Assembly: GCA_029934515.1 (NCBI GenBank)
Contig: JAOZMB010000013.1
Coordinates: forward strand, 1 to 37,889
From: Bacteroidales bacterium
GTDB taxonomy: Bacteria; Bacteroidota; Bacteroidia; Bacteroidales; JAADGE01
Direction of reading: 5' to 3'
Length of the DNA: 37,889 bases
The notes under the pieces are model-generated. The model saw only the letters and a program-made list of their open reading frames with translations. It was not told the origin of the DNA and did no database searches. Below, piece by piece: positions 16,071 to 24,258 of the stretch. The number at the start of each line of letters is the position of its first letter. Within the stretch, counting starts at the first letter, position 1. Made by a program: the position numbers and the translations under genes.

Positions 16071-16172
16071 CAAAATAATTATTTTTTTTATAATTTCGTT
16101 TTTTTGTTTTATAATTGCACTTTCAATAAGAATTTTGAAATTTAATAAAATTAATTTAAAATAGAAAAAAAG

Positions 16173-16730
16173 ATGAAAAGAATAAGTTTTATTTTGATGG
16201 TCGCATTTACAATTTTTATTGCCAGCTGTGGAGCAAAAGAAGAAAAAAAAATTGATACAGATAAAGATAAAGAAGCAAATACAGTTGTGGACGAAACAAA
16301 TCCAGATTACGATATTTATAACAACGAATCGGATACGATAGATGAGGAAATAACAGATACAGTTTCTGATGTAGAAGAGATACCAGAAGAAGAAGAAGTA
16401 AAAGAACCAGTAAATGTTGAAAATGAGGACGGTACAACAAGTAAAGTATCAGAAGAAGAATTAGCAAAAGAAACAAAAAAGAAACATGTTAAGAAATTTT
16501 ACATTATTGCAGGCAGTTTTAAGGACATGAAAAATGCAGTAAATTTTAAAGAATTTTTTAAGAAAAAAGGACATCCAGCAATGGTTTTATATCCATTTCA
16601 TTCGTTCAACAGAGTAGCAACAGGTACTTATACTACACTAAAAGGATCAAGAAAAGATATTAAAAAATTCAGAGATTTGAATTTGAAATGTAACGGAGAG
16701 AAAGTAGAATATTGGCTTTTGTGGAGATAG
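16173..16730 (+). CDS. SPOR-domain lipoprotein
   Basis: 185 residues. Signal peptide MKRISFILMVAFTIFIASCG with lipobox IASC, so Cys19 is the lipidation site. Residues ~25-105 form an acidic, Glu/Asp/Thr-rich low-complexity linker. Residues ~110-180 form a SPOR domain (KKFYIIAGSFKDMKNAVNFK, HPAMVLYPFHSFNRVATGTY), which binds denuded glycan strands of peptidoglycan and often localises proteins to the division site. Specific partner unknown. A strong hairpin follows at 16739-16776. The promoter region is TA-rich without a full -7 match. Confidence 0.88.
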   Translation: MKRISFILMVAFTIFIASCGAKEEKKIDTDKDKEANTVVDETNPDYDIYNNESDTIDEEITDTVSDVEEIPEEEEVKEPVNVENEDGTTSKVSEEELAKETKKKHVKKFYIIAGSFKDMKNAVNFKEFFKKKGHPAMVLYPFHSFNRVATGTYTTLKGSRKDIKKFRDLNLKCNGEKVEYWLLWR

Positions 16731-16738
16731 ATTCACTA

Positions 16739-16776
16739 TTTTTTGTAGAGACTAACTTGGAGGTCTCTACAAAAAA
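16739..16776 (+). terminator. Bidirectional intrinsic terminator
   Basis: GTAGAGAC (16745-16752) pairs with GTCTCTAC (16763-16770), flanked by six T residues on the left and a run of A on the right. The symmetrical shape serves both the lipoprotein gene and, on the other strand, nupC. Confidence 0.75.
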
Positions 16777-16795
16777 ATATTTTTATAAACTACTT

Positions 16796-16895
16796 AGTAA
16801 ATTACGAATTATAAATTATGAATTACGAATTGGTTTACACCAGATAATAAGTATTTTACAAAAAACAAATCAGGAAGTTATTTTTTAACCATTAC
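16796..16895 (-). repeat. Dispersed ~100-bp MITE-like repeat, family A copy 3
   Basis: Reverse orientation. It begins AGTAAATTACGAATTATAAA and ends TTTTTTAACCATTAC. The next three bases (16896-16898) are the nupC stop codon, so the element is flush with the gene end. Confidence 0.85.
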
Positions 16896-18734
16896 TTATC
16901 CTAGAATCATTCCCATTATTGTTGCCGACATCAAAGATGCCAATGTTCCAGCCAAAAGGGCACGCATTCCGAGTTGTGAAAGTTGAACTTTTTTGCCTGG
17001 TGCCAATGTTCCTATCCCGCCTATCTGAATACCTATTGACGCAAAATTGGCAAAACCGCATAACATATATGTTGACATTATTACAGATTTTTGTTCAAAA
17101 AATGCTCCAGCAGTTTTATAATCAGCCAAACTCATATAACCAATAAATTCTGTCAATATAATTTTTTCGCCGAGCATTTGTCCGACATAAGTAATATCCT
17201 GAGAATGAACTCCTATCAGCCACATCAGAGGTGCAAATAAGTATCCAAGTATAAATTTTAACGAAAATCCAGTATATTGTCCGTTGGAAACATCCGCTAT
17301 CCAAAGGTTCAAATCTGTAACATCTCCTATCTTAAAAAGTACAAAATCGAACATTGCAATAAATGCAATAAAAACCAATAACATCGCAGCAACATTAACA
17401 GCAAGTCTTAGTCCTTCGCCTGTTCCATTTGAAATTGCATCAAGAACGTTCTCGCCAATTTGCGCTTTGCTTACTTTTACTTGTTTTTCAATATCCTCTG
17501 TTTGTGGCAATAATATTTTTGATATTACAATAACACCAGGTGCCGCCATAATCGATGCCGCAAGCAAATGTTTTGCAAACATTAACCTCTGAACAGGGTC
17601 ATCGCCGCCAAGAAAACTTATATAAACGGCAAGTACGCCACCAGCAAGAGTCGCCATACCGCCAGACATAACAAGCAAAATTTCGGAACGATTCATCTTC
17701 TCAAGATATGCTTTTATCATTAACGGAGATTCTGTTTGACCAAGAAAAATATTGCCAGCAACAGATAAACTCTCAGCTCCTGATAACTTTAATAATTTTG
17801 TCATAATCCAAGCCATACCACCGACAATTTTTTGAATTATACCAAAATAAAATAAAACACTTGTCAAGGCTGCAAAGAAAATTATTGTTGGTAATATCTG
17901 AACAGCAAAATTATTTAATGCAGATTCAATGCTTCCACTACCAAAAGATTTAAATAAAAAAGCCGTTCCTGATTTTGTAAAATCAAGTATTTTGACAAAT
18001 ATTTTGCCTATAAATTCAAACATCATCTGAACAGGAGGAAAATATAAAACACTCACAGCAAGCAATATCTGTAAAGAAAGACCTATAAAAACTATTTTCC
18101 ATGATATTTGTTTTCTATCTGTACTAAAAAGAACAGAAATTCCTATTAAAACAATCATGCCAAGCAAACCACGAAGCAAACTTATAATCGAAAATCCACT
18201 TGAATTTGTTGAGACTACGCTTGTCTGTTCTGTTATTTCGTTTTGCAATTCTTTATGATAAGTCCAGCTATTTTCGATATTCGAAATAATAAGTTCCTCT
18301 TCCGTACATTTACTAACAAAAAACTTTTTTATTATTTTTTTTGTACCTATTTTATTATTAATAGTTTTCTGAATTTTCTCTCCATTTGAATAAAATATAA
18401 GTTCTGGTTGGTTGTTTCTGATTATATAAACTGTTGAATCTATTGATATTTCGAAATCAGTTGTAAGAAACAAGGTATCGGTTCGGAATAGCCACAAACC
18501 AGATGAAAAAGTGCTGTCGTTAAGCGAATTAAAAGAAAATGTAAAATCTTTGTTAAGAGATAAATGTTCAGTATAAGTTTGTTCTTTGTCGGTAGCCGAG
18601 CTTAAAACTTCACCTGCGACCCAGTTATTTTTTAACAAATCATAAGTTTTCTTTTCTTTAAACAAAGAAAAAACAATAATTAATGCAACTATTACAGTTA
18701 CAATACTGGTTTTTATTATTCTCGATTTATTCAT
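16896..18734 (-). CDS. nupC: Concentrative nucleoside transporter (CNT/NupC family) with N-terminal periplasmic extension
   Basis: 612 residues against ~400-430 for usual NupC. The CNT core starts at ~185: LLGMIVLIGISVLFSTDRKQ (N-terminal Nucleos_tra2 segment), NIFLGQTESPLMIKAYL (substrate-site helical hairpin), then CGFANFASIGIQIGGIGTLA and GMRALLAGTLASLMSA at the end. The CNT family drives nucleoside uptake with Na+ or H+. The first ~180 residues are unusual: a membrane anchor (residues ~8-24), then a mostly beta, presumably periplasmic domain (WVAGEVLSSATDKEQ, FSFNSLNDSTFSSGLW). The gene follows the mannosyltransferase gene by 22 bases. Confidence 0.9.
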   Translation of the reverse strand: MNKSRIIKTSIVTVIVALIIVFSLFKEKKTYDLLKNNWVAGEVLSSATDKEQTYTEHLSLNKDFTFSFNSLNDSTFSSGLWLFRTDTLFLTTDFEISIDSTVYIIRNNQPELIFYSNGEKIQKTINNKIGTKKIIKKFFVSKCTEEELIISNIENSWTYHKELQNEITEQTSVVSTNSSGFSIISLLRGLLGMIVLIGISVLFSTDRKQISWKIVFIGLSLQILLAVSVLYFPPVQMMFEFIGKIFVKILDFTKSGTAFLFKSFGSGSIESALNNFAVQILPTIIFFAALTSVLFYFGIIQKIVGGMAWIMTKLLKLSGAESLSVAGNIFLGQTESPLMIKAYLEKMNRSEILLVMSGGMATLAGGVLAVYISFLGGDDPVQRLMFAKHLLAASIMAAPGVIVISKILLPQTEDIEKQVKVSKAQIGENVLDAISNGTGEGLRLAVNVAAMLLVFIAFIAMFDFVLFKIGDVTDLNLWIADVSNGQYTGFSLKFILGYLFAPLMWLIGVHSQDITYVGQMLGEKIILTEFIGYMSLADYKTAGAFFEQKSVIMSTYMLCGFANFASIGIQIGGIGTLAPGKKVQLSQLGMRALLAGTLASLMSATIMGMILG

Positions 18735-18756
18735 ATAATATCAATTATTAAATTTT

Positions 18757-19473
18757 TTACTTAAATTTTTTAAATCTCATTTTTACAACACCCCAAAGTG
18801 CTTCACTAAAAATACCTCCGCTCATTTTTGAAGTTCCTTCTGTTCTGTCCGTAAAAACAATAGGAACTTCTTTTGCTTTGAACCCGTATTTATATGCTCT
18901 ATATTTCATTTCTATCTGAAAGCCGTAACCTTTCATTTTTATTTTATCAATACCTATTGTTTCAAGTACTTTTCTTTTATAACAAACAAATCCAGCTGTT
19001 GTGTCTTTTATTTTTAGACCCGTAATAAGTCTAACATACAAAGAGGCACAAAAAGATATTAATATTCTGCTAAGAGGCCAATTAACGACACTAATTCCTT
19101 TAATATATCTGGAACCTATTGACAAATCGGCTGTACCATTTGCACATATATTGTAAAGGTTCAGTAGGTCTTTTGGAGGGTGCGAAAAATCGGCATCCAT
19201 TTCAAAAATATAATCATATTTTTTTTCTATTGCCCAATGAAAACCAGTTATGTATGCTGTACCGAGACCGAGTTTTCCACTTCTTTCAAGAATATTTAAT
19301 TTGTTGGGAAAAGAATGTTGCAGTTCTTTAATCTTTTTTGCAGTGCCATCTGGTGAATTATCATCAACTATAAGTATATGAAATGATTTGTCAAAAGAAA
19401 AAACTTTACGAACAATATTTTCTATATTTTCTATTTCGTTATATGTTGGTATTATTACTATGCTGTCTGTCAC
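18757..19473 (-). CDS. Polyprenol-phosphate mannosyltransferase (DPM1-like GT2)
   Basis: 238 residues. GT2 fold: IVIIPTYNEIENIENIV (residues 5-21), VDDNSPDGTA, GLGTAYITGF, then the DxD motif in FEMDADFSHPP and the family block GSRYIKGISVVNWPLSR. C-terminal TDRTEGTSKMS is also characteristic. It moves a hexose, probably mannose, from GDP-mannose to a polyprenyl phosphate at the cytoplasmic membrane, for later protein or polysaccharide glycosylation; the exact sugar is inferred. The start is GTG at 19473, since IVIIPTYNE must be at the N-terminus and no ATG is available. It lies between sppA and nupC. Confidence 0.88.
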   Translation of the reverse strand: MTDSIVIIPTYNEIENIENIVRKVFSFDKSFHILIVDDNSPDGTAKKIKELQHSFPNKLNILERSGKLGLGTAYITGFHWAIEKKYDYIFEMDADFSHPPKDLLNLYNICANGTADLSIGSRYIKGISVVNWPLSRILISFCASLYVRLITGLKIKDTTAGFVCYKRKVLETIGIDKIKMKGYGFQIEMKYRAYKYGFKAKEVPIVFTDRTEGTSKMSGGIFSEALWGVVKMRFKKFK

Positions 19474-19518
19474 CTTAAATAATTAAATTATTGATTAATA
19501 TTAAGAATTATAATTTTT

Positions 19519-19563
19519 TTTGATAGAATTCCCCCTTTAACCAAGTTAAAGAACACTATCAAA
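19519..19563. repeat. Two-stem hairpin between sppA and the mannosyltransferase gene
   Basis: TTTGATAG (19519-19526) pairs with CTATCAAA (19556-19563), and inside it CTTTAAC (19535-19541) with GTTAAAG (19545-19551). On the minus strand it is followed by A residues, not T, so it is more like a REP-type hairpin or RNA processing/stability element than a terminator. Confidence 0.5.
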
Positions 19564-19577
19564 GGAACTTACGAAGT

Positions 19578-21338
19578 TTAGTTTATTTCTACAAAATACG
19601 GCAATCTTGCTTGAATACCTTTTATTTCTTTTACTTTTTTAAATTTTCTGTATAATATATATGTTTCTCCGAGTTCTTCTTCTATTATTGAATTTTTTGA
19701 ATTTTTAAATAAATCTCCTATTATTTTTTCGAACATTTCTTTTTCTGGATACACTTTAATTTTATAATCTTCGAGTCCAGATTTCTGTGAAGCTATATCT
19801 ATTGCAATCTGTAAACCACCCATAACATCTACCAATCCATTATCGAGAGCATCTTTACCACTCCACACTCTTCCTTGTCCGATTGAATCAATATCTTCTT
19901 TTGTCATTCCTCTTCCTTCGGCGACATGTGTAATAAATGTATCATAAATATCTTCTATTTTTTCCTGAATAATGGCTCTTTCAAAAGGTGTCATTTTTTT
20001 TGTTGGACTTCCGATATCTGCATGTTTATTTGTATTTACAGTACTTGTATTTACTCCGATTTTATTCATAAGTTCAACAGTATTAAACAATAAACCGAAT
20101 ACTCCTATTGAGCCTGTAATTGTGTTTGGCTCTGCTACAATTGTATCCGCAAAACATGCAATATAATATCCGCCAGATGCTGCAACATCTCCCATAGATA
20201 CGATAAATGGTTTTTCTTTTTTTGCAAGAATTGTTTCACGCCAAATAATCTCTGACGCAAGTGCGCTGCCGCCGGGTGAGTTTACTCTAAGAACAATTGC
20301 TTTCACAGATGTATCCATTCGTGCTTCTCTTATTGATTTTGATAATGATGCTGAACCAATTGTTTCATCATCGCCTTTGCCCATATTTATCTGACCAGAG
20401 GCATAAATTACAGCTATTTTTTTATTAGTATATTTTTTTATATTTTCTATATCATAGTTGGCTGGTGTTTTTAAATAATCAGATAAACTTACAGTATTCA
20501 AATCATCTTTTTTTTCTATTTCAGTTAGAGTTTTTAGTTCGTCTACGACCATATCATAATATTTAAGCTCGTCAATCATTTTGTATTCAAGAGCAGCTTT
20601 TGCACTTTTTATATACAAACTGTCAGCATAAAGGTTCAAATTTTCGATAGAAATTTTTCTTTCTTTACTTATACCTTTAAGGAAATTGTTCCATATTGAG
20701 CCAACATATTTTAATGTTTGTTCGCGATTGGCATCGCTCATTTGGTCTAACATAAACGGTTCGACTGCACTTTTAAATTTGCCGTGTCTGATAATCTCTG
20801 GTTCTACTCCTATTTTTTCAAGCATCGATTTAAAAAACATAATCTGTGCGCTAAGTCCCATAAATTGCATATCGCCTTCGGGAGTTAAATATATTTTATC
20901 GGCGGTAGAGGCGAGGTAGTAAGATTTATGTGTATAAAAATCAGCATTTGCTATAATAAATTTTCCCGATTTCTTAAAATCGAGTAATGAATTTCTAATT
21001 TCTTCGACAGTTGCGACACCAGCTGGAATAGAAGATAGATTAAGCCAAATACCTTTAATATTATCATCTTTCTCGGCAGTCTTAATGGCATCAGTAATAT
21101 CGCTGAGACCAAGTTTTGTATCAATTGAAAATTTCGATATATTAGGTTGAGTAGAACTGCGGTCTGCTATTTGATTCTCAAAACTTAATTTCAAAACTGA
21201 TTTCTCTTTCACAACAATATCTTCATCTGAAAATTTAGCTATTCCAACAATAACTAATACTCCAATTAATGCAACAATAATTAATGCCAAAATAGAACCA
21301 AACATTCCTGCAAACATAAACTTAAAAAAACTTTTCAT
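19578..21338 (-). CDS. sppA: Signal peptide peptidase SppA, 67K type (protease IV)
   Basis: 586 residues, full length of the long, tandem-domain SppA. One N-terminal membrane anchor (residues ~11-34, FGSILALIIVALIGVLVIVG). The catalytic Lys is expected at 189 in GKFKSAVEPF of the first domain, and the nucleophile Ser388 is in GDVAASGGYYIA of the second, as in the Ser-Lys dyad of E. coli SppA. RVNSPGGSA and GSIGVFG are further signatures. It cuts signal peptides left in the inner membrane. Likely start of a minus-strand group with the mannosyltransferase and nupC genes, driven by the promoter at 21372-21380. Confidence 0.95.
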   Translation of the reverse strand: MKSFFKFMFAGMFGSILALIIVALIGVLVIVGIAKFSDEDIVVKEKSVLKLSFENQIADRSSTQPNISKFSIDTKLGLSDITDAIKTAEKDDNIKGIWLNLSSIPAGVATVEEIRNSLLDFKKSGKFIIANADFYTHKSYYLASTADKIYLTPEGDMQFMGLSAQIMFFKSMLEKIGVEPEIIRHGKFKSAVEPFMLDQMSDANREQTLKYVGSIWNNFLKGISKERKISIENLNLYADSLYIKSAKAALEYKMIDELKYYDMVVDELKTLTEIEKKDDLNTVSLSDYLKTPANYDIENIKKYTNKKIAVIYASGQINMGKGDDETIGSASLSKSIREARMDTSVKAIVLRVNSPGGSALASEIIWRETILAKKEKPFIVSMGDVAASGGYYIACFADTIVAEPNTITGSIGVFGLLFNTVELMNKIGVNTSTVNTNKHADIGSPTKKMTPFERAIIQEKIEDIYDTFITHVAEGRGMTKEDIDSIGQGRVWSGKDALDNGLVDVMGGLQIAIDIASQKSGLEDYKIKVYPEKEMFEKIIGDLFKNSKNSIIEEELGETYILYRKFKKVKEIKGIQARLPYFVEIN

Positions 21339-21371
21339 AATCTTATTTTTATTTTATTTTAAATTTTTTTT

Positions 21372-21380
21372 ACAAAGATA
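21372..21380 (-). promoter_or_regulatory. -7 promoter element of sppA
   Basis: The minus strand reads ATATCTTTGTA here, containing TATCTTTGT, a full TAnnTTTG match. It ends 34 bases before the sppA ATG. Confidence 0.6.
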
Positions 21381-21480
21381 TATTTTTTTATAAAAATTAA
21401 AAAAAAATTGTATTTTTTTATAAAAACTAAAAAAAAATTGTATTTTTTTATAAAAACTAAAAAAAATTGTATTTCTTTAT
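21381..21480 (+). repeat. 30-bp AT-only tandem repeat, 3.3 units, upstream of sppA
   Basis: Units at 21381-21410, 21411-21440, 21441-21469 (one base shorter) and a partial one at 21470-21480. Each has the form TATTTTTTTATAAAAACTAA followed by AAAAAAATTG. T-tracts and A-tracts recur at three helical turns, directly upstream of the sppA -7 element. Confidence 0.9.
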
Positions 21481-21564
21481 GTTATATATTATATTAAATA
21501 TCTACATGTTTTGTGAGAGATACAGATATTATTATTCTGAAAAGACAAAAAAAAACAATAGTAG

Positions 21565-21609
21565 CTCCGTGTTTAACATTATGCCGATAGGCATAAAAAA
21601 AACACGGAG
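21565..21609. terminator. Long two-part hairpin behind the PEGA/SUMF1 pseudogene
   Basis: CTCCGTGTTT (21565-21574) pairs with AAACACGGAG (21600-21609), and inside it TATGCC (21580-21585) with GGCATA (21590-21595) around a GATA loop. The outer arm shares CCGTGTT with family B repeats. It could terminate either strand. Confidence 0.55.
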
Positions 21610-21611
21610 AT

Positions 21612-22630
21612 TAATTTTGGGTTGTTGCCAATTATTTCTTTCCACTGCTTTTGGGTTACTTCATACTTGCCTATATAAAAATCATAAACCGTTACAGTGT
21701 GTATTGGTTGTTCATCATCATAGCGATTTCCTCCCATTTTGAATGTTCCTCCTTTAACCAATACCATTTTATTGTCTGTTTTGTATTCTGTTTTAAGTTG
21801 CAGTGTATATGTTTTTTTCCGTTTTGTCGTATGTTTATTGTATGTTCTGTATCTTTGTATTTATCAATTCCAGTTAGTTTCACTATTTGTTCTCCAAAAG
21901 ATAGATCAATATTTTGCGATGCTTTACCTTTATAATTACCGTTAATATACAAGTTTGCTACTTGCGGTTTGCTGTTTATTGTAACTGTTACTCCGCTTTT
22001 CAGTATAAGTTCTGTTTGTATTGTTTGTCCTTCTTATAATACTTATTTTTTTGTTGTCGTTGCGTAGTTGGTCTTTTTTGCTTCTATTGTATAGTCTCCT
22101 ATCATAATATCGTAAAGCATTATCGAACTTGTGCCTTTATATTTTCCGTTAATAAAAATTTCGGCTTCCGATGGTGTAGTTGTAATTGCGATGTTACCTT
22201 TTCTTTCCTTTAAATTATAATTTTTGTTTTGCGGTACGTTTGCTTTTATATTTATATTATCTTTCTGTGTTTTATATTTTTCGAGAGTTTTAATATGGTA
22301 ATCTTCAATAATATATTCCAGTGGAATAAATCCTTCTTTTTGTATCATTATACGTTTTTCTCCTGGTGAGACATATAGTTTATAAATTCCTGCATCGTCG
22401 TATGGTATATCATCTCCACAAAACCCCATATTACAGTCAAATTTTAAACCTCTCAAATTAGTATGAATTTTTATTATCGCACATTTTTGGCTGTTGTCAT
22501 CTGTTTGTGGGCTTACTCTTGCGGTAATATCTTTGGGGGTGTATATAAATTTCTTAACCCAAAATTCTTGTGCTTCTGTTGTATTTATTGCTGTTACAAT
22601 AAACAATAAAATAAAAATGTTTTTTTTCAT
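21612..22630 (-). pseudogene. Decayed PEGA-SUMF1 secreted protein gene
   Basis: From the ATG at 22628-22630 (MKKNIFILLFIVTAINTTEAQ, signal peptide; an upstream TTG is rejected) the frame encodes a first PEGA domain (EIFINGKYKGTSSIMLYDIM) and reaches TAA at 22043-22045. Past two in-frame TAA codons the same frame continues as EGQTIQTELILKSGVTVTIN and a second PEGA (LYINGNYKGKASQNIDLSFG) to ~21790. There a frameshift moves to a frame reading MVLVKGGTFKMGGNRYDDEQ and YIGKYEVTQKQWKEIIGNNP, the start of a SUMF1 domain. That domain is cut after ~50 residues by the hairpin at 21565-21609. At least three lesions plus a 3' loss: not functional. It is the same architecture family as the protein at 1-543. 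Confidence 0.85.
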
Positions 22631-22871
22631 AGTTCGTTTTTTTTGCAAAGTAATAATAAATAATTTTAAACAAAAAAGTTTTATATATCTATTATTCAGA
22701 ACTTTATCATTTTTTAGATTTGATAATATTAAACAAACTGTCCCACCTTATACGGGTAGCCAAAAATAATAATTTATTTATATTATTTTTTTATAAAAAA
22801 TTAATATTTACTTTTATATAAAATTTATAAAATATAAGATATAATTTAATAAAAAATTAATATAACATTTT

Positions 22872-24167
22872 ATGAAATTAGAAACTAAGCATGTAGATAA
22901 TTTTATTGTAAAAGATTGTTTGATTAAATTTGCAGATAATTCTTTGGAAAATAATAGCGCATTGCACAATAAAACCAAAAAAGGAAGTGATTATCTTGGC
23001 TGGGTTAATTTACCTTTCGAGTTGAACAGTGATATAATAAGCGATATTGAAAAAACAGCTTCTGATTTACGAACTGAAAATGATGTTATTGTTGTGATTG
23101 GTATAGGCGGTTCTTATCTTGGAGCAAAAGCAGTGATTGAAGCATTGAGCAAAAGTTTTGTTCCAAACAGACAAAACATAAAACCTATGGTTGTTTTTGC
23201 TGGAAATAATATAAGCGAAGATTATTTGTACGAGCTTTGTGAATTTTTAAAGGATAAGTCATATTCAGTGATAGTTATCTCAAAATCAGGAACAACAACA
23301 GAGCCAGCAGTTGCATTCAGGATTTTAAAAAAAGATTTATACAATAGATACAAAAACAATGCAAACAAAAGAATAGTTGTAATAACAGACAAAAAAAAAG
23401 GTGCCTTAAAACAACTTGCCGATATGAATGATTACAAAACTTTTGTTATTCCAAACGATGTAGGAGGACGATTTTCTGTTTTAACGCCAGTGGGTTTACT
23501 GCCTATTGCTGTTGCTGGATTTGATATAAAACAACTTATTGATGGAGCAAAAAATATTGCAAAACAAACAGGAATAAAAAAAAGTTTTGATGAAAATATT
23601 GCAGCGAAATATGCACTTATAAGAAATTTGCTTTACAAAAATAATTACAATATTGAAGTTCTTGTTAATTATAATCCAAAATTAAAATACTTTGCAGAGT
23701 GGTGGAAACAACTTTACGGCGAAAGCGAAGGAAAAGAAGGAAAAGGAATATTCCCTGCAAGTGCAAGTTTTACTACTGATTTACATTCTATCGGACAATA
23801 TATACAAGACGGAATAAGAAATATATTTGAAACTGTAATATCTGTAAAAGAACCAGACAACAAATTATTATTGCCATCAGATTATGATAATTTGGATAAT
23901 TTAAATTATCTTGCAGGAAGACGAATCGACCATATAAACAAAAGTGCAGAACTCGGAACAAAACTTGCACATGTTGAAGGAGGTGTGCCGAACATAACTA
24001 TTGAAATACAAAAAATAAACGAATACTGTATCGGCGAATTAATATATTTTTTTGAAAAAGCATGCGGAATAAGTGGATATCTGCTCGATGTAAACCCATT
24101 CGACCAGCCAGGTGTAGAAACATATAAAACAAATATGTTCAAAATTCTTGGTAAACCAGGATATTAA
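22872..24167 (+). CDS. pgi: Glucose-6-phosphate isomerase
   Basis: 431 residues, the short bacterial form. It interconverts glucose-6-phosphate and fructose-6-phosphate in the cytosol. Motifs: VIGIGGSYLGAKAVIEAL, VISKSGTTTEPAVAFRIL (phosphate-binding SKSGTT), DVGGRFSVLTPVGLLPIAVA, GESEGKEGKGIFPASASFTT with the catalytic Glu, DLHSIGQYIQDG, and a C-terminal NPFDQPGVETYK with the catalytic Lys. ATG at 22872. The 241 bases upstream to the pseudogene start are very AT-rich, almost pure A/T from ~22770, with no clear -7 box. A family B repeat follows the gene. Confidence 0.97.
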   Translation: MKLETKHVDNFIVKDCLIKFADNSLENNSALHNKTKKGSDYLGWVNLPFELNSDIISDIEKTASDLRTENDVIVVIGIGGSYLGAKAVIEALSKSFVPNRQNIKPMVVFAGNNISEDYLYELCEFLKDKSYSVIVISKSGTTTEPAVAFRILKKDLYNRYKNNANKRIVVITDKKKGALKQLADMNDYKTFVIPNDVGGRFSVLTPVGLLPIAVAGFDIKQLIDGAKNIAKQTGIKKSFDENIAAKYALIRNLLYKNNYNIEVLVNYNPKLKYFAEWWKQLYGESEGKEGKGIFPASASFTTDLHSIGQYIQDGIRNIFETVISVKEPDNKLLLPSDYDNLDNLNYLAGRRIDHINKSAELGTKLAHVEGGVPNITIEIQKINEYCIGELIYFFEKACGISGYLLDVNPFDQPGVETYKTNMFKILGKPGY

Positions 24168-24182
24168 TATAAATAAGCGAAG

Positions 24183-24230
24183 CATAATAGGAACACGGAA
24201 AAACACAGATTATACGGATTTTCACAGATT
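24183..24230 (-). repeat. Dispersed ~48-bp intergenic repeat, family B copy 3
   Basis: Reverse orientation of the copy at 4914-4961: CATAATAGGAACACGGAAAA at the start, TTTTCACAGATT at the end. It lies between pgi and the GAF-protein gene. Confidence 0.7.
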
Positions 24231-24258
24231 TATAAATCTTAAACAAATAATATTTTAA

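Noticed and set aside
16105-16125. TATAATTGC as promoter of the SPOR lipoprotein
   Set aside because: One base off the -7 consensus and no convincing -33; too weak to list.
21381-21480. Possible CRISPR array
   Set aside because: Units are contiguous tandem repeats without spacers, and no cas genes are present.
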